Positions 53,739-62,499 of a stretch of 64,000 nucleotides of DNA are shown here, in pieces. Position 1 is the first letter of the stretch. Each line of letters begins with the position of its first letter. Origin of the DNA: Acidovorax soli (GTDB lineage Bacteria > Pseudomonadota > Gammaproteobacteria > Burkholderiales > Burkholderiaceae_C). Below the pieces are notes generated by a model. It did not search any database. It worked only from the letters and a program-made list of their open reading frames with translations, and was not told where the DNA came from. Position numbers and translations under genes: made by a program. Where the stretch lies: NCBI RefSeq assembly GCF_900107605.1, contig NZ_FNQJ01000011.1, positions 34,698-98,697 of the forward strand, written 5' to 3'.

Positions 53739-56164
53739 GCGGCCACCCCTTGCGACGGGACCCTGCCGGCATTGCCATGCAGCCGGCGCAGGTCTTCCAC
53801 GATGCCCTGCTGCGCGCTGATGCTCAGGTCGATCACCTCGCGGGCCTGGGCGACGTAATAGGCCAGCTGTTCATCACTGCGGCTCATCGACTGGCCGATC
53901 GCGCCTTCGATGCCCTGCAGGCTTGCCATGAGTTTCTCGTTGCTGGCGCTGAACAGGCCCACACCGTGGCTGAAGGACTCACCCAGGCTGGCCAGCTCCA
54001 CGGCGCTGGCGGCCACATGCGCTGCCACTTCGTCCACCTTGCCGGCCTGCGCGCCGAGCGACTGGGCGAACTGCTGGCCCGCCTGCTCCAGCACCCGGGC
54101 GGCCGAGCCCACCAGCGCATCAATGGCGGCGCGCTGCTGCACGGCCGCTTCGTTCACCGACTGCAAAAGTGTGCCCACCTGCTCCATCATGGCAGCGCGT
54201 TCTTCCAGAGCGAGGTTGTCGCGCTCGCTCAGGCGCGTCATTTCCTGGCGCAGCTGGGTGATGACCTCGGCCGCAGCCTGCGGCACGTCCGAAGCGGTCT
54301 GCAGCAGGCGCGTGAGCGGGGCCTCCAGGGCCGACCCGAGTGTGGCCAGGTGCTGTGCCACGGCAGCCTGCAGGGTGTCGAGCCGCTCCACGGCCGCCTG
54401 GCCGCGCTGGGCCTCGGCATCGCGCAGGGCCACCAGCTCGGTGCGCCACACGCCGGTCAGTTCGTCCATGCGCTGGCCCTGGGCCTGCACCCACTGGGCC
54501 TCGGCCTCCATGCGGGTGCGCAGCAACACGTCCGACTGGTCCAACAACGTGGCCGCGCCACCCAGTGTGCGTGCCACCTGCTCGGCCATGCGTTCGGTGA
54601 TCTGCGTGGCGGTTGTCTCCAGGGCCTGGCACACCCCCAGCTGCTGCGCCACCGTCTGTGCGCCCGCACGCTGCCATTCGGCGCTGAGCGTGCTGGCCAT
54701 GGCTTGCATGGAACGGCTCCAGTTTTCCTGGCGCAGTTGGTCGGCCGTCACCTGGGCGGCGTGCGATTGCGCGACCGTGTCCTGCAGCGTTGTCAGCAAG
54801 CTGTCGGAACGCTGGTCAAACGCCTGGGCGGCCGTCTGCAGGCTGTGGTCGATCTGCTGGACCGCCCCTTCCAGGGCCTCGCCGACGCGCTGCTGCTGCT
54901 CCAGCATCTGCGTGCCTGTGCGTTGCCACTCGGCGCCGAGCCTGCTGGCCATGCCTTCCATGGAGCGATTCCAACTTTCCAGACGCTGCTGATCGGCCAC
55001 GGCCTGGGCTGCGTGCGCTTGCGCGGTTGACGCCTGCAGAGAGTCCACCAGTGCGCTGGACCGCTGGTCAAACGCCTGCGTGACCGACTGCAGGGCACCG
55101 TCGAGCTGCGCCACCAGGGTGCCCTGGGTCTGTGTGTGGCTGTGCAGTGCCGAAGTCCATGTGTCGGCCACCTGGCGGGCCGTACCCTCCCATTGGGCCG
55201 AGAGCGCCTGCAGCTGTGCATCGGTGGTTGCGCGCAACCGTTCGTGCGAACGCTGGGCCTCCTGGGCCAGCGTGGCCATTGCCTGCTCGACCACGGGACG
55301 AATCGTCTCTCCCGCCTGACGGGCGCTGGCGCCCAGGCTCTCCTGCAAGGATGTCCCGACGGTGCTGGCCAGCTGGGTGTAGGCCGAGGCCGCTTCGCGG
55401 TGAAACCCCTGCTGCTGTGCCAGCAGCTGCTCGCCCAATTGGCCGTGACGGCGCTCCATGCCTTCCATGAGGCCCTGCAGGTGTTCGGCGATCAGCGGCA
55501 GTGCCTGGGCCTGCGCCTGCAGGGCCAGGAGCATTTCTTCACGCCGGTGGGCGGACGAGAAGGGCCTGAACAGGGTGGGGACATGGGCATCCAGCAGGCG
55601 CACCGCTTCCAGCCGCTCGCGGCGGCTCATGGCCGACAACAGGCCCAGCATGGCTGAAGCGGCCACACCGGCGACCGAGGTGCCGAACGACAGACCGAGG
55701 CCCTTGATGGGTGCCGCCAGCGCGGCGCGAATGGACTCCAGGTTGGACGAGGTTTCCAACGCTGCCACGGCGCCATTGAAGGTGACCACCATGCCCAGAA
55801 AAGTGCCGAGCATGCCCAGCATGACCAGCAGACCGACCAGGTAGGGCGTGAGGGCCGGTCCGGGCAGCGCCACCCGCTCGCCCTCGATGCGCTGGCGCAC
55901 GGGGTTGCGCAGTGAGGGGGCGAGGCGACCCAGCCACCCGCTCAGGTCGGACAGCGGCTCTGCGGGGCTGCCTGCCAGCGCCATCCGCAGAGACGCTGTC
56001 GCGGCGCGGAACTGCATCAGCTCATAGGCGCCCAGCACGTAAACCCCGCCAATCACGACCGTCATGGCCAATGCCAGCGGGCTGTAGCCCACAAAACCCC
56101 AGCCCACCCAACCCACGACCGCAAGGCCCACTGCGAAGATGGCTGCCATCACACTCTTGTTCAT
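53735..56164 (-). CDS. zorA: ZorA-like MotA/ExbB-type motor protein (DUF802) with long coiled-coil tail
   Basis: 809 residues. Four helices are predicted at about 5-24, 31-50, 107-129 (LTPYLVGLLVMLGMLGTFLG) and 155-178 (GLSFGTSVAGVAASAMLGLL), the MotA/TolQ/ExbB arrangement. A roughly 620-residue cytoplasmic tail, Ala/Gln-rich and helical, follows, as in ZorA. It contains two copies of an 84-residue unit. The DUF802 region is towards the C-terminus. It overlaps its neighbours by four bases at each end. Confidence 0.87.
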   Translation of the reverse strand: MNKSVMAAIFAVGLAVVGWVGWGFVGYSPLALAMTVVIGGVYVLGAYELMQFRAATASLRMALAGSPAEPLSDLSGWLGRLAPSLRNPVRQRIEGERVALPGPALTPYLVGLLVMLGMLGTFLGMVVTFNGAVAALETSSNLESIRAALAAPIKGLGLSFGTSVAGVAASAMLGLLSAMSRRERLEAVRLLDAHVPTLFRPFSSAHRREEMLLALQAQAQALPLIAEHLQGLMEGMERRHGQLGEQLLAQQQGFHREAASAYTQLASTVGTSLQESLGASARQAGETIRPVVEQAMATLAQEAQRSHERLRATTDAQLQALSAQWEGTARQVADTWTSALHSHTQTQGTLVAQLDGALQSVTQAFDQRSSALVDSLQASTAQAHAAQAVADQQRLESWNRSMEGMASRLGAEWQRTGTQMLEQQQRVGEALEGAVQQIDHSLQTAAQAFDQRSDSLLTTLQDTVAQSHAAQVTADQLRQENWSRSMQAMASTLSAEWQRAGAQTVAQQLGVCQALETTATQITERMAEQVARTLGGAATLLDQSDVLLRTRMEAEAQWVQAQGQRMDELTGVWRTELVALRDAEAQRGQAAVERLDTLQAAVAQHLATLGSALEAPLTRLLQTASDVPQAAAEVITQLRQEMTRLSERDNLALEERAAMMEQVGTLLQSVNEAAVQQRAAIDALVGSAARVLEQAGQQFAQSLGAQAGKVDEVAAHVAASAVELASLGESFSHGVGLFSASNEKLMASLQGIEGAIGQSMSRSDEQLAYYVAQAREVIDLSISAQQGIVEDLRRLHGNAGRVPSQGVAA
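54586..55087 (-). repeat. 84-residue internal duplication in the ZorA-like tail
   Basis: Residues about 360-443 and 444-527 align with a constant 84-residue offset: QAFDQRSSALVDSLQ vs QAFDQRSDSLLTTLQ, WNRSMEGMAS vs WSRSMQAMAS, and AEWQRTGTQ vs AEWQRAGAQ. A third, more diverged unit may precede them (SAQWEGTARQVADTW near 322). Confidence 0.85.
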
Positions 56165-56940
56165 TCCTGTTGTCCTGTTACCTCGTTGCAGGCTGCCTCC
56201 AGCAGCCCCGTGATAGGCTGAAGGCGTACCTGCATCTCTGCGAGCAGCAAGTCCTGCAAGTCCTGCTCAAAAGCCCGCAGCCAACCATCCTCCGGGTGGC
56301 TGTCCACGGGCTCACCTGCCTGTCCGCTGCTTTGCAACCCCTGCTGGTGCCTGTGCCGTAGATTTGCCAGGCGCCGCTCCAGATGGCCTGGCAGCGATGC
56401 CCATAGCCGCTGCTCGCGGGCATCCAGCATCTGCTCCATCACGGCATCCAGCGCTGCCAGTTGCTGCAGCGCGAGCGAGCCCTCGCGCAAACACTCTCGC
56501 ATCTGCCCACGCAGGATCGCGAATTTTGTTCCCATCTGTTTTTGCAGGCCGACATACCGCTGGATCTGCGCTGCGGGCTCTGTCAAGGGCTGCGCTTCGG
56601 CATGGCCGACAGGCACTTGGTCCACCCGGCCGCGAAGGGGCCTCACAGGAGAATGCGGCTTGGTGATGAGCCCAAAGACTTCAGCTTTCACAGCTTGAAT
56701 TACGGCGTCCATTGCTGGCGCATCCACCGACCGTCTCCGCTGCACCATCCCTGGCGAAACAACCTCCATGGCATTCAGCGCCCTGCTGACCTTGATGGCA
56801 TCCACGGCACTCAGCCAGCTGCTCAGCTGCTCCGCCAGATCCCGCGGTTGCTGCACCCGCACGAAGTCTTCCTGCGCCCATTCCTCCAGGAGTGCAATCA
56901 ACCCTGAACGGCTGAGGCGGTCACGCAGATACATCCGCAT
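56161..56940 (-). CDS. zorF: DUF3348 protein, Zorya type III accessory subunit
   Basis: 259 residues, helical. RMYLRDRLSRSGLIALLEEW is at the N-terminus. YVGLQKQMGTKFAILRGQMR with REGSLALQQLAALDAVMEQM in the middle is typical of DUF3348. It is the first gene of the operon and overlaps zorA by four bases (ATGA). The function is unknown; by analogy with other Zorya types it may be the effector or the sensor partner of the motor. The letter assignment ZorF vs ZorG is from recall and is uncertain. Confidence 0.75.
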   Translation of the reverse strand: MRMYLRDRLSRSGLIALLEEWAQEDFVRVQQPRDLAEQLSSWLSAVDAIKVSRALNAMEVVSPGMVQRRRSVDAPAMDAVIQAVKAEVFGLITKPHSPVRPLRGRVDQVPVGHAEAQPLTEPAAQIQRYVGLQKQMGTKFAILRGQMRECLREGSLALQQLAALDAVMEQMLDAREQRLWASLPGHLERRLANLRHRHQQGLQSSGQAGEPVDSHPEDGWLRAFEQDLQDLLLAEMQVRLQPITGLLEAACNEVTGQQE

Positions 56941-57520
56941 GGAAACGATTCACTGTGTCAACTCCTGCTCGGAAAGCTCTTGGAAACCAGGGAGCCGCGC
57001 CCCAACCGCGGAAGCCCGTGTTTGCGCAAGATACCCTGCTCCAAACAGCGCCCAATCGGTGCGGCGACGCGCCGGCCCAGCGTTTTCCGCAGTGCACATC
57101 ACCAAGCGCTGATACCAGCCATGCGATCCATGTACGCATGCGTTCAATGCACGCGCCTTCCGATTGAATATTTCGTCATGAGACAACGTAAGCACAAACA
57201 AAAACGCCCACTGGTTAGTGGGCGTTTACTGTCAGCGGAAACCGCTTGCTTATTGGTTGCGCGAGAACTTTGGGTTATGAGGCGAAAAACCAGACATGGT
57301 TTCAATCGACTCCAACCACCCAAACCAGACTTTATTCTGTCACTTCCACTCTTAAATGGTGCTTTTTGTCGCATGACATCCAATGCCTGCACACCAAATA
57401 AACCCGACCCAAAGGTCATTATACGCACGGCCGCCGTAAGCCAGCACACTGAGCATGCGACCATTGGGTAACATCACTGGCCTGCAACGAACCACGGCTT
57501 GCGACTCCTTCAAGGTGGAT
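56941..57520. other. Intergenic region upstream of the Zorya-like operon
   Basis: About 580 bases with no recognisable gene. Short open frames on both strands (for example minus 56950-57201) have no family features. It presumably carries the operon promoter. A terminator-like hairpin lies at 57202-57227. The right part merges into IS-remnant DNA. Confidence 0.5.
57202..57227. terminator. Bidirectional terminator-like hairpin
   Basis: AAACGCCCAC and GTGGGCGTTT around the loop TGGTTA give a ten-base perfect stem, with A-rich DNA on its left and T-rich DNA on its right. It could stop transcription in either direction. Confidence 0.65.
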
Positions 57521-57790
57521 GCCTTGGCCTCGTGGACGAGGTAGCGCGCGGCAAGAACCGCAGCAAGTCCAAGATTCGAGCCCGTGTCGAGCATGTCTTT
57601 GGCGTGGTCAAGCGGCCGTGGGGCTTTGGCAAGGTGCGCTATGTGGGGCTGCAAAAGAACGCGACGCGAGCGTTTACTGCCCTGGCACTGGCCAACGTCT
57701 TCCTGGGCCGGCAAAGGCTGCTGGTACCCGCCTTGGAGGAATTTGATAAGGCAAAAATTGCACGCATGAAATCGAAGCGTTCTAGGAGGT
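57520..57790 (+). pseudogene. IS5-family transposase remnant (C-terminal part)
   Basis: The frame reads VDEVARGKNRSKSKIRARVE, then HVFGVVKRPWGFGKVRYVGL, then KNATRAFTALALANVFLGRQ, a standard C-terminus of IS5-group DDE transposases including the E of the DDE triad. Everything upstream (the D residues) is missing, and no terminal inverted repeats are evident. It is therefore a dead fragment between the Zorya-like operon and the cytochrome cluster. Confidence 0.85.
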
Positions 57791-58021
57791 ATGCAAGCCG
57801 CTGTTCGTCGGATGTCTGGTCATGGCCAGAGCGGCCGCTGGGGCCGCTACCTGCAAATGACGCAGTTCAGCCTGAAGCGGCCCAAACCACCACCCCTCTG
57901 GTGGCAGTCGGGCCGAAGGCACAACTCCTTCGCCACCCACCGACCTGTGGCGTCCACCACATGCGAAAGCCAGGTTTGCATGGTGTTCTCACCGCAGGCG
58001 CCGTAGCGGCGGAAGATACCT

Positions 58022-58483
58022 TTAACGCCCACAAGCCGACTGATCATGGCGCCAGCCATGCAGCGGCAGCAACAAAGCCAGCACGAGGCCTAGCACCGCA
58101 TGGGCCCAGCCCATCAATTCATGCAAGTTCTCAGGCACAAAGTAGTACAGCAGGTAGCCACTGAGCACGGCGGCTGTGCCCAGGGCGCAGAGCACGATGC
58201 CGGTGCGGCGCTGGCCCGCCCTGTGCTGGCGCAATCGCGGGCTGCGCGTTGTCATGCGCCAGCCCTGCGGCACATGGGCGGCGGCCAGCACGCCGGCCAT
58301 GAACAGGCCAGCAAACGCGGCCGCGCCATGCAGGCGCATCCACCACGGCTCCAGCGGATGCGGCAGGTTGCCGGCCCCCGCGCCCCAGAGGTAGTGCCAG
58401 GCCAGCCAGAGCAAGCCACTGAGCGTCAGCGCGGCCACGGTGACGTACAGGGCGCGGTACTGCCAGCTTTTGAGGTGATTCAT
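58022..58483 (-). CDS. Small four-helix membrane protein (cytochrome b-like)
   Basis: 153 residues with four predicted helices, among them ALYVTVAALTLSGLLWLAWH and GIVLCALGTAAVLSGYLLYY. Histidines at WH, RLHGAAA, WAHAVL and LPLHGWRH could ligate heme. It is the last gene of the cytochrome/porin/FMN/ApbE operon. The C-terminus (HDQSACGR) borders IS-remnant DNA, so it may be slightly altered. A role in trans-membrane electron transfer to the flavinylated protein is inferred. Confidence 0.65.
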   Translation of the reverse strand: MNHLKSWQYRALYVTVAALTLSGLLWLAWHYLWGAGAGNLPHPLEPWWMRLHGAAAFAGLFMAGVLAAAHVPQGWRMTTRSPRLRQHRAGQRRTGIVLCALGTAAVLSGYLLYYFVPENLHELMGWAHAVLGLVLALLLPLHGWRHDQSACGR

Positions 58484-58520
58484 AGGGGTACCGGTCTTTC
58501 ACTTTCAGCGTGAGGCCAGG

Positions 58521-59255
58521 TCAATGCAGCCATGCACGGGCACGATGCTCCTGTAGCAGCGGGTGCTGTGCATCGCCGCTGGCCGCTACGACCTTGGTCA
58601 ATGCGTCGGCCCACAGACAGCTCGGCGCGGCCACGCTCACATGGGCATCCACCCCGCGACCGCCTGCGGCCCAAACCTGGCTGCGACAGTGGACGCCGAA
58701 GCGGCTCGTCGAGAATGCCGCATCGCCCAGTTGCATGAACGGGTGCACGCCACCGCTGTCTTCGTCACGCAACAGAACCGGGAGCAGCACGGCTCCGAAG
58801 GCCCGCAGGTCGCCCCCGGCATTGACCCAGCCCGCCGTGCAACCCAGGCGCTGCAGCGTCTGCACGGCACTGTCCACGGCGTAGCCTTTGGCGATGCCCC
58901 CCAGGTCGAATGCCGCTGCGGCAGCCTGCTTATGCAGGCTGCGCCCTTCGCAGCGCCAGCCGTCAGGCGCGCGACCCAGAGTGATGTCGAACAGGCCGCC
59001 GCTGGCCTGCTGCAGTGCCCAGGCGGACTGCAGCACCACTGCAGTCTCGGATTCAACCTCCATGCTTGCCCCCGAAGGCAGCGCCGCGAAGCGCGCGACG
59101 TCGCTATCCAGCTCGAAGCGCGACATGCAGGCCTGCACGCGCCGCACGGCTGCAAAAGCTGCCTGCAACGCATCCTCGGCGGCGGCTTCCTGCGGCACGC
59201 CGATCTCCACCAGCGTACCCAGCAAGGGCCGGGCGCGGCGCAACCAGACGCTCAT
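58521..59255 (-). CDS. apbE: FAD:protein FMN transferase (ApbE family)
   Basis: A 244-residue enzyme that attaches FMN through a phosphodiester to Ser/Thr of a target domain. ApbE motifs are seen: LLGTLVEIGV, FDITLGRAPDGW, FDLGGIAKGYAVD and NAGGDLRAFG. It overlaps the FMN_bind gene by four bases (ATGA), so that protein is the likely target. No signal peptide is obvious. Confidence 0.9.
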   Translation of the reverse strand: MSVWLRRARPLLGTLVEIGVPQEAAAEDALQAAFAAVRRVQACMSRFELDSDVARFAALPSGASMEVESETAVVLQSAWALQQASGGLFDITLGRAPDGWRCEGRSLHKQAAAAAFDLGGIAKGYAVDSAVQTLQRLGCTAGWVNAGGDLRAFGAVLLPVLLRDEDSGGVHPFMQLGDAAFSTSRFGVHCRSQVWAAGGRGVDAHVSVAAPSCLWADALTKVVAASGDAQHPLLQEHRARAWLH

Positions 59256-59806
59256 GACAGCCTGCCGCTGCGGCGCAGCAGATCGAGCCAGACCACATTG
59301 CGCCGCACGCCCTCGGTCACATGGGTGCAGCTCAGCGTGGCGCCGCTGATGTTGGCAATGTCCTCGCCCACTTGCAGCGGCGACGCGGCCGTCTTGCCGA
59401 CAAACTGCCTGCGCCAAGCCGGTAGCCGGATCTCGTGCCCATGGCTTTCGCGGTACGACAGCACCTCGACCTGGCGCACGCGCCCATCGGCCTCCACGCC
59501 CACGGCGTAGGTGATGCGCTCGAACTTGCCGATTACCTCGTCCACCACCACGAAGCCCAGCACGGCGCCGCCCTGGCGCGCCAGGCGCACCTGCAGCCGC
59601 GGCGCAGCAGGCTTGACGCCGGCTGCCGCAAGCTGCTGCGCCAGCGCCGCATCGACCGGCAGATCGCGCGGCTCGAAGGCGTCGGCTTGCGGGAACATGA
59701 GCTTTTGCGCCTGCTCGGCGGTCATGTAGTCCACGGCCAACGCGCCCGCGGGTGCGAGCGCGATCAGCGCGGCCGAGGGGTACAGGGCCATGCGCATTGC
59801 GGGCAT
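59252..59806 (-). CDS. Exported FMN-binding domain protein, probable ApbE target
   Basis: 184 residues with a signal peptide (LIALAPAGALAV). The FMN_bind domain ends in DIANISGATLSCTHVTEGVR. SGATLS matches the flavinylation motif, with its last serine (or the Thr before it) as the likely FMN attachment site. The porin gene precedes it (one-base TGATG overlap), and apbE follows. Confidence 0.88.
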   Translation of the reverse strand: MPAMRMALYPSAALIALAPAGALAVDYMTAEQAQKLMFPQADAFEPRDLPVDAALAQQLAAAGVKPAAPRLQVRLARQGGAVLGFVVVDEVIGKFERITYAVGVEADGRVRQVEVLSYRESHGHEIRLPAWRRQFVGKTAASPLQVGEDIANISGATLSCTHVTEGVRRNVVWLDLLRRSGRLS

Positions 59807-61173
59807 CAGAAGCTCCAGCCCAGACCCAGGTTCACGCGGTTGGCCTGGGTGTTAACGCGAAAGCGCTGGTAGTCCGCCTTGAGCACGACCGAGCGCGTGA
59901 CCCAGAAGTTGGCACCCACGGTGGCAACCTGCTCGGTCCGTGCCACGTCGGGCGTCAGGCCCGGCCCGAGATCGGCAAAGGCACGCGCGGTGTTGAAGCG
60001 CTCCAGGCGCGCGAAGGGGCTGAACGTGTAGTCACCCTGCTGCCAGAGTTTGTAGGCGCCTTGCACATACCAGCCGTCGAAGGACTTGGGAATCAGCGTC
60101 GGGTTGCCGACCAGCGCCAGGTTCAGGCTGTCGGTGTTGGAAATGCTGCCGCGCGCATAGAGTGCCGACAGGTCCCAGCGCCCGGGTGTCCAGCGCGCGT
60201 GCACATCGGCCAACGTGACGCGCGCATTGGCGAAGCCCGCCTGGCCATGGGTGGCATTGCCGCTGAACAGCGATGCGCCCACGAGCAGGCCCGGCACGCC
60301 GCGCCAGTTGGCCGCGCCGAACCACGCAAGGTTGCGGGCCTTGGCCTTGGCGGCTTCCTGATGGGTGGAGCCCAGGGGCGACTCGGCGCCTTCGCCCGAG
60401 GCGGCATCCCACTTGGTCAGGTCGAAGCTGGTGCTGATGCCGCCTTGCAGCGTCAGGCCATTGTCGAAATTGGCGATGACCTGCGCACCCGCTTCACGCC
60501 AGGTGGTGGGAATGATGGCCGTCTCGACGAAATTGCGCTCCACGCCGTAGAAGGCCGTGGGTTCGTGTGTCTCGTTCAGCAACCCCACCGGCATGAGGAA
60601 CAGGCCGCCGCGCGCGGCCAGCGTGGGTGTGAGCTGGTGCTCGATGTAGGCCTGCTCCATCGCCACCTCGCCCGGGTCGCTGGCTGACGTGACGGCATGC
60701 TCCACCTCGAGCTCGCCCACGATCTTGGTGCGGTCATTGATGCGGTGCTGCAGCCCGAGCACGAAGCGGCGCAGGTCGAGCTGCGTCTTGTCGGTGGACT
60801 TCGTGGGCCGGTTGTAATTGATCTCGCCATAGCCCGTGAGCACGGTGGCCGGCCCCTGGGGCGCCAGCGCCGCCACGGGAGTGGCGCCAGCCGCTGCCGC
60901 AGCGGCCGGTGCGCTGCCGGCAGGCCCATTCCAGCCCCCCGGCGCCACGGCGGTGGCTTGCGGCGGCTGCGCCTTCAGCTGCGCGAGCTGCGCCTTGACC
61001 TCGGCCAGCTCGGCCGCGAGCTGTTCGAGTTTTTGCGCCAGTTCTGCCTGCGAAGCAGCCTGGGAGGGTGTCTGTGATTGCTGCGCGAGGACCGGTGTGG
61101 CTGCCAGGGCCAGTGTCAGGCCCAGTGCGTGGACGGCGAGCGCGCTGCCGCTGCGTTTGAAAGTCGGTTTCAT
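59806..61173 (-). CDS. Outer-membrane porin with N-terminal coiled coil
   Basis: 455 residues with a signal peptide (GLTLALAATPVLAQ). A helical Leu/Ala heptad segment (LAQKLEQLAAELAEVKAQLA) is followed by an Ala/Pro linker. A beta-barrel then begins TGYGEINYNRPTKSTDKTQL and ends NRVNLGLGWSF with the terminal Phe. This is the OprP-like/DUF3138-like coiled-coil porin pattern. It is downstream of the di-heme cytochrome gene, and its substrate is unknown. Confidence 0.82.
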   Translation of the reverse strand: MKPTFKRSGSALAVHALGLTLALAATPVLAQQSQTPSQAASQAELAQKLEQLAAELAEVKAQLAQLKAQPPQATAVAPGGWNGPAGSAPAAAAAAGATPVAALAPQGPATVLTGYGEINYNRPTKSTDKTQLDLRRFVLGLQHRINDRTKIVGELEVEHAVTSASDPGEVAMEQAYIEHQLTPTLAARGGLFLMPVGLLNETHEPTAFYGVERNFVETAIIPTTWREAGAQVIANFDNGLTLQGGISTSFDLTKWDAASGEGAESPLGSTHQEAAKAKARNLAWFGAANWRGVPGLLVGASLFSGNATHGQAGFANARVTLADVHARWTPGRWDLSALYARGSISNTDSLNLALVGNPTLIPKSFDGWYVQGAYKLWQQGDYTFSPFARLERFNTARAFADLGPGLTPDVARTEQVATVGANFWVTRSVVLKADYQRFRVNTQANRVNLGLGWSF

Positions 61174-61216
61174 GGGAAGTCGGGTGAAGTGAGAGAAAGA
61201 AGGAAAAGGCCCACCG

Positions 61217-62440
61217 TCAGGGCTGGTAGCCATCGGAGAGCGTCTTGAGGAAGGCGATGACATCGTCGATCTCGTCATCGCTCAGCGCGGGCGCGGCGCC
61301 GGGTTTGCGGTTGTAGGGCACCTCGGTCACGTTCACGTTGCCGCGATAGCGCTCCGGCAGATCGTTGAATTTCTGCACGCTGCCGTCCGCGTTGAGCGGG
61401 TACCACTTTTCAGGATGCGTATCGCGCTGCACATAGAAGGCCAGCACTTCCTTGAGCGTTTTGAAGCGGCCGTTGTGGAAATACGCGTGGCGCAGCGCCA
61501 CATTGCGCAGCGTCGGCACCTTGAACAGGCCGCACAGGTCGGCGCGCGCGGCCAGGTCGCCGCCCTCGCGCGCACACAAACCCAGATCGTAGAAACCAGC
61601 GTCGTTGTTCTGCGCGAGTTCCGGGTTGCGCGGCACACCCAGGCTGTCGTAGGTGAAATCGGTGAACAGCGGCAGGCTGCCGTCCGCGCCACGCCCCGAG
61701 GGGTGGCAGGCAATGCAGTTGCCCTTGGCGGGGTTATTGAAGAGAGCCAGCCCGCGCAGCTCCTGTGTGCCGAGGGCGGTCTTGCCCAGAAGGAACGCGT
61801 CGTACTTGCTTGAATAGGGGTGGAAGTCCGGGTCCTCGAGCTGGTACTGCTGCAGCGCCAGGGTCATGCGCTGGAAAGCGCCATCCACGTCACCCAGGAT
61901 GGCATCGCCAAACACCTGCCGGAACTCGCCCGCGTACGAAGCCGCCGCCAGCCGCCCCACCACTTCGGCCTTGCTGGCGTTGGCCATCTCGACTGGGTTC
62001 AGAAAGGGCTTGCCCGCCTGATCCTGCAACGAACTCGCCCGGCCGTCCCAGAAAAAGCCACCCGTGGGCGTGCCATCGGCGGCGAAGAACAACGCCTTGT
62101 TGGAAGCCAGGTAGCGGATCGTCGGGGATTGTCGGCCGCCCTGCTTGTCCAACCCTGGACCGCCAAACTGGGCGGCCAGGCCGTTGGGCTGGGCATGGCC
62201 GGAGGCTGTGTCGTGGCAACTGGCGCACGACTGTCGGCCCGAGGCGGACAGCGAAGAGTCCTGGAAAATCTTCTGCCCGACCGTAGCCACCGCCGACAGC
62301 GAGCCGCTTGCCGTGTTGCCCCCGCCCTGCGAGGAAGACGCCCCGCCGCCGCATGCCGTCAATGCAGCCGCAAGAGGCAGCGCCCACAGCACCGCCGAGC
62401 ACGTACGCCGGTGCCCACCTCCCAATGGGATTGCAAACAT
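61217..62440 (-). CDS. Di-heme cytochrome c peroxidase/MauG-like lipoprotein
   Basis: 407 residues with a lipobox (AALTACGGG). Two c-type heme sites are present: CASCHDTASG at the N-terminus and CIACHPSGRG in the second half. VPTLRNVALRHAYFHNGRFK and the C-terminal LSDDEIDDVIAFLKTL are family marks. Such proteins reduce peroxides or oxidise a partner in iron-related or cofactor reactions. It is the first gene of the operon, with Fur-like boxes immediately upstream. Confidence 0.9.
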   Translation of the reverse strand: MFAIPLGGGHRRTCSAVLWALPLAAALTACGGGASSSQGGGNTASGSLSAVATVGQKIFQDSSLSASGRQSCASCHDTASGHAQPNGLAAQFGGPGLDKQGGRQSPTIRYLASNKALFFAADGTPTGGFFWDGRASSLQDQAGKPFLNPVEMANASKAEVVGRLAAASYAGEFRQVFGDAILGDVDGAFQRMTLALQQYQLEDPDFHPYSSKYDAFLLGKTALGTQELRGLALFNNPAKGNCIACHPSGRGADGSLPLFTDFTYDSLGVPRNPELAQNNDAGFYDLGLCAREGGDLAARADLCGLFKVPTLRNVALRHAYFHNGRFKTLKEVLAFYVQRDTHPEKWYPLNADGSVQKFNDLPERYRGNVNVTEVPYNRKPGAAPALSDDEIDDVIAFLKTLSDGYQP

Positions 62441-62454
62441 ATAAAAATACGAGT

Positions 62455-62499
62455 TGTAATGATATTGATTCTTGATTGTATTAAATTCTCAGTCTCATT
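62455..62499 (-). promoter_or_regulatory. Fur-box-like operator upstream of the di-heme cytochrome operon
   Basis: TGTAATGATATTGATTCTTG (62455-62474) and ATTCTCAGTCTCATT (62485-62499) resemble the hexamer arrays GATAAT/ATTATC and AATGAGA/TCTCATT of betaproteobacterial Fur sites. They start 15 bases upstream of the ATG at 62440. Iron-repressed expression of the five-gene operon is inferred. Confidence 0.6.

Noticed and set aside
53750..55030. Open frames antisense to the ZorA-like gene
   Set aside because: They follow the Ala/Gln repeats of the sense gene and have no family features.
57847..58021. Minus-strand open stretch reading RYGACGENTMQTWLSHVVDA as a possible gene fragment
   Set aside because: No family could be recognised, and it lies in IS-remnant DNA. 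It was left as unassigned.
58040..62440. Possible second Zorya-like or defence gene set next to the IS remnant
   Set aside because: The genes are a cytochrome, porin, FMN_bind and ApbE set with Fur-like boxes, which is metabolic.
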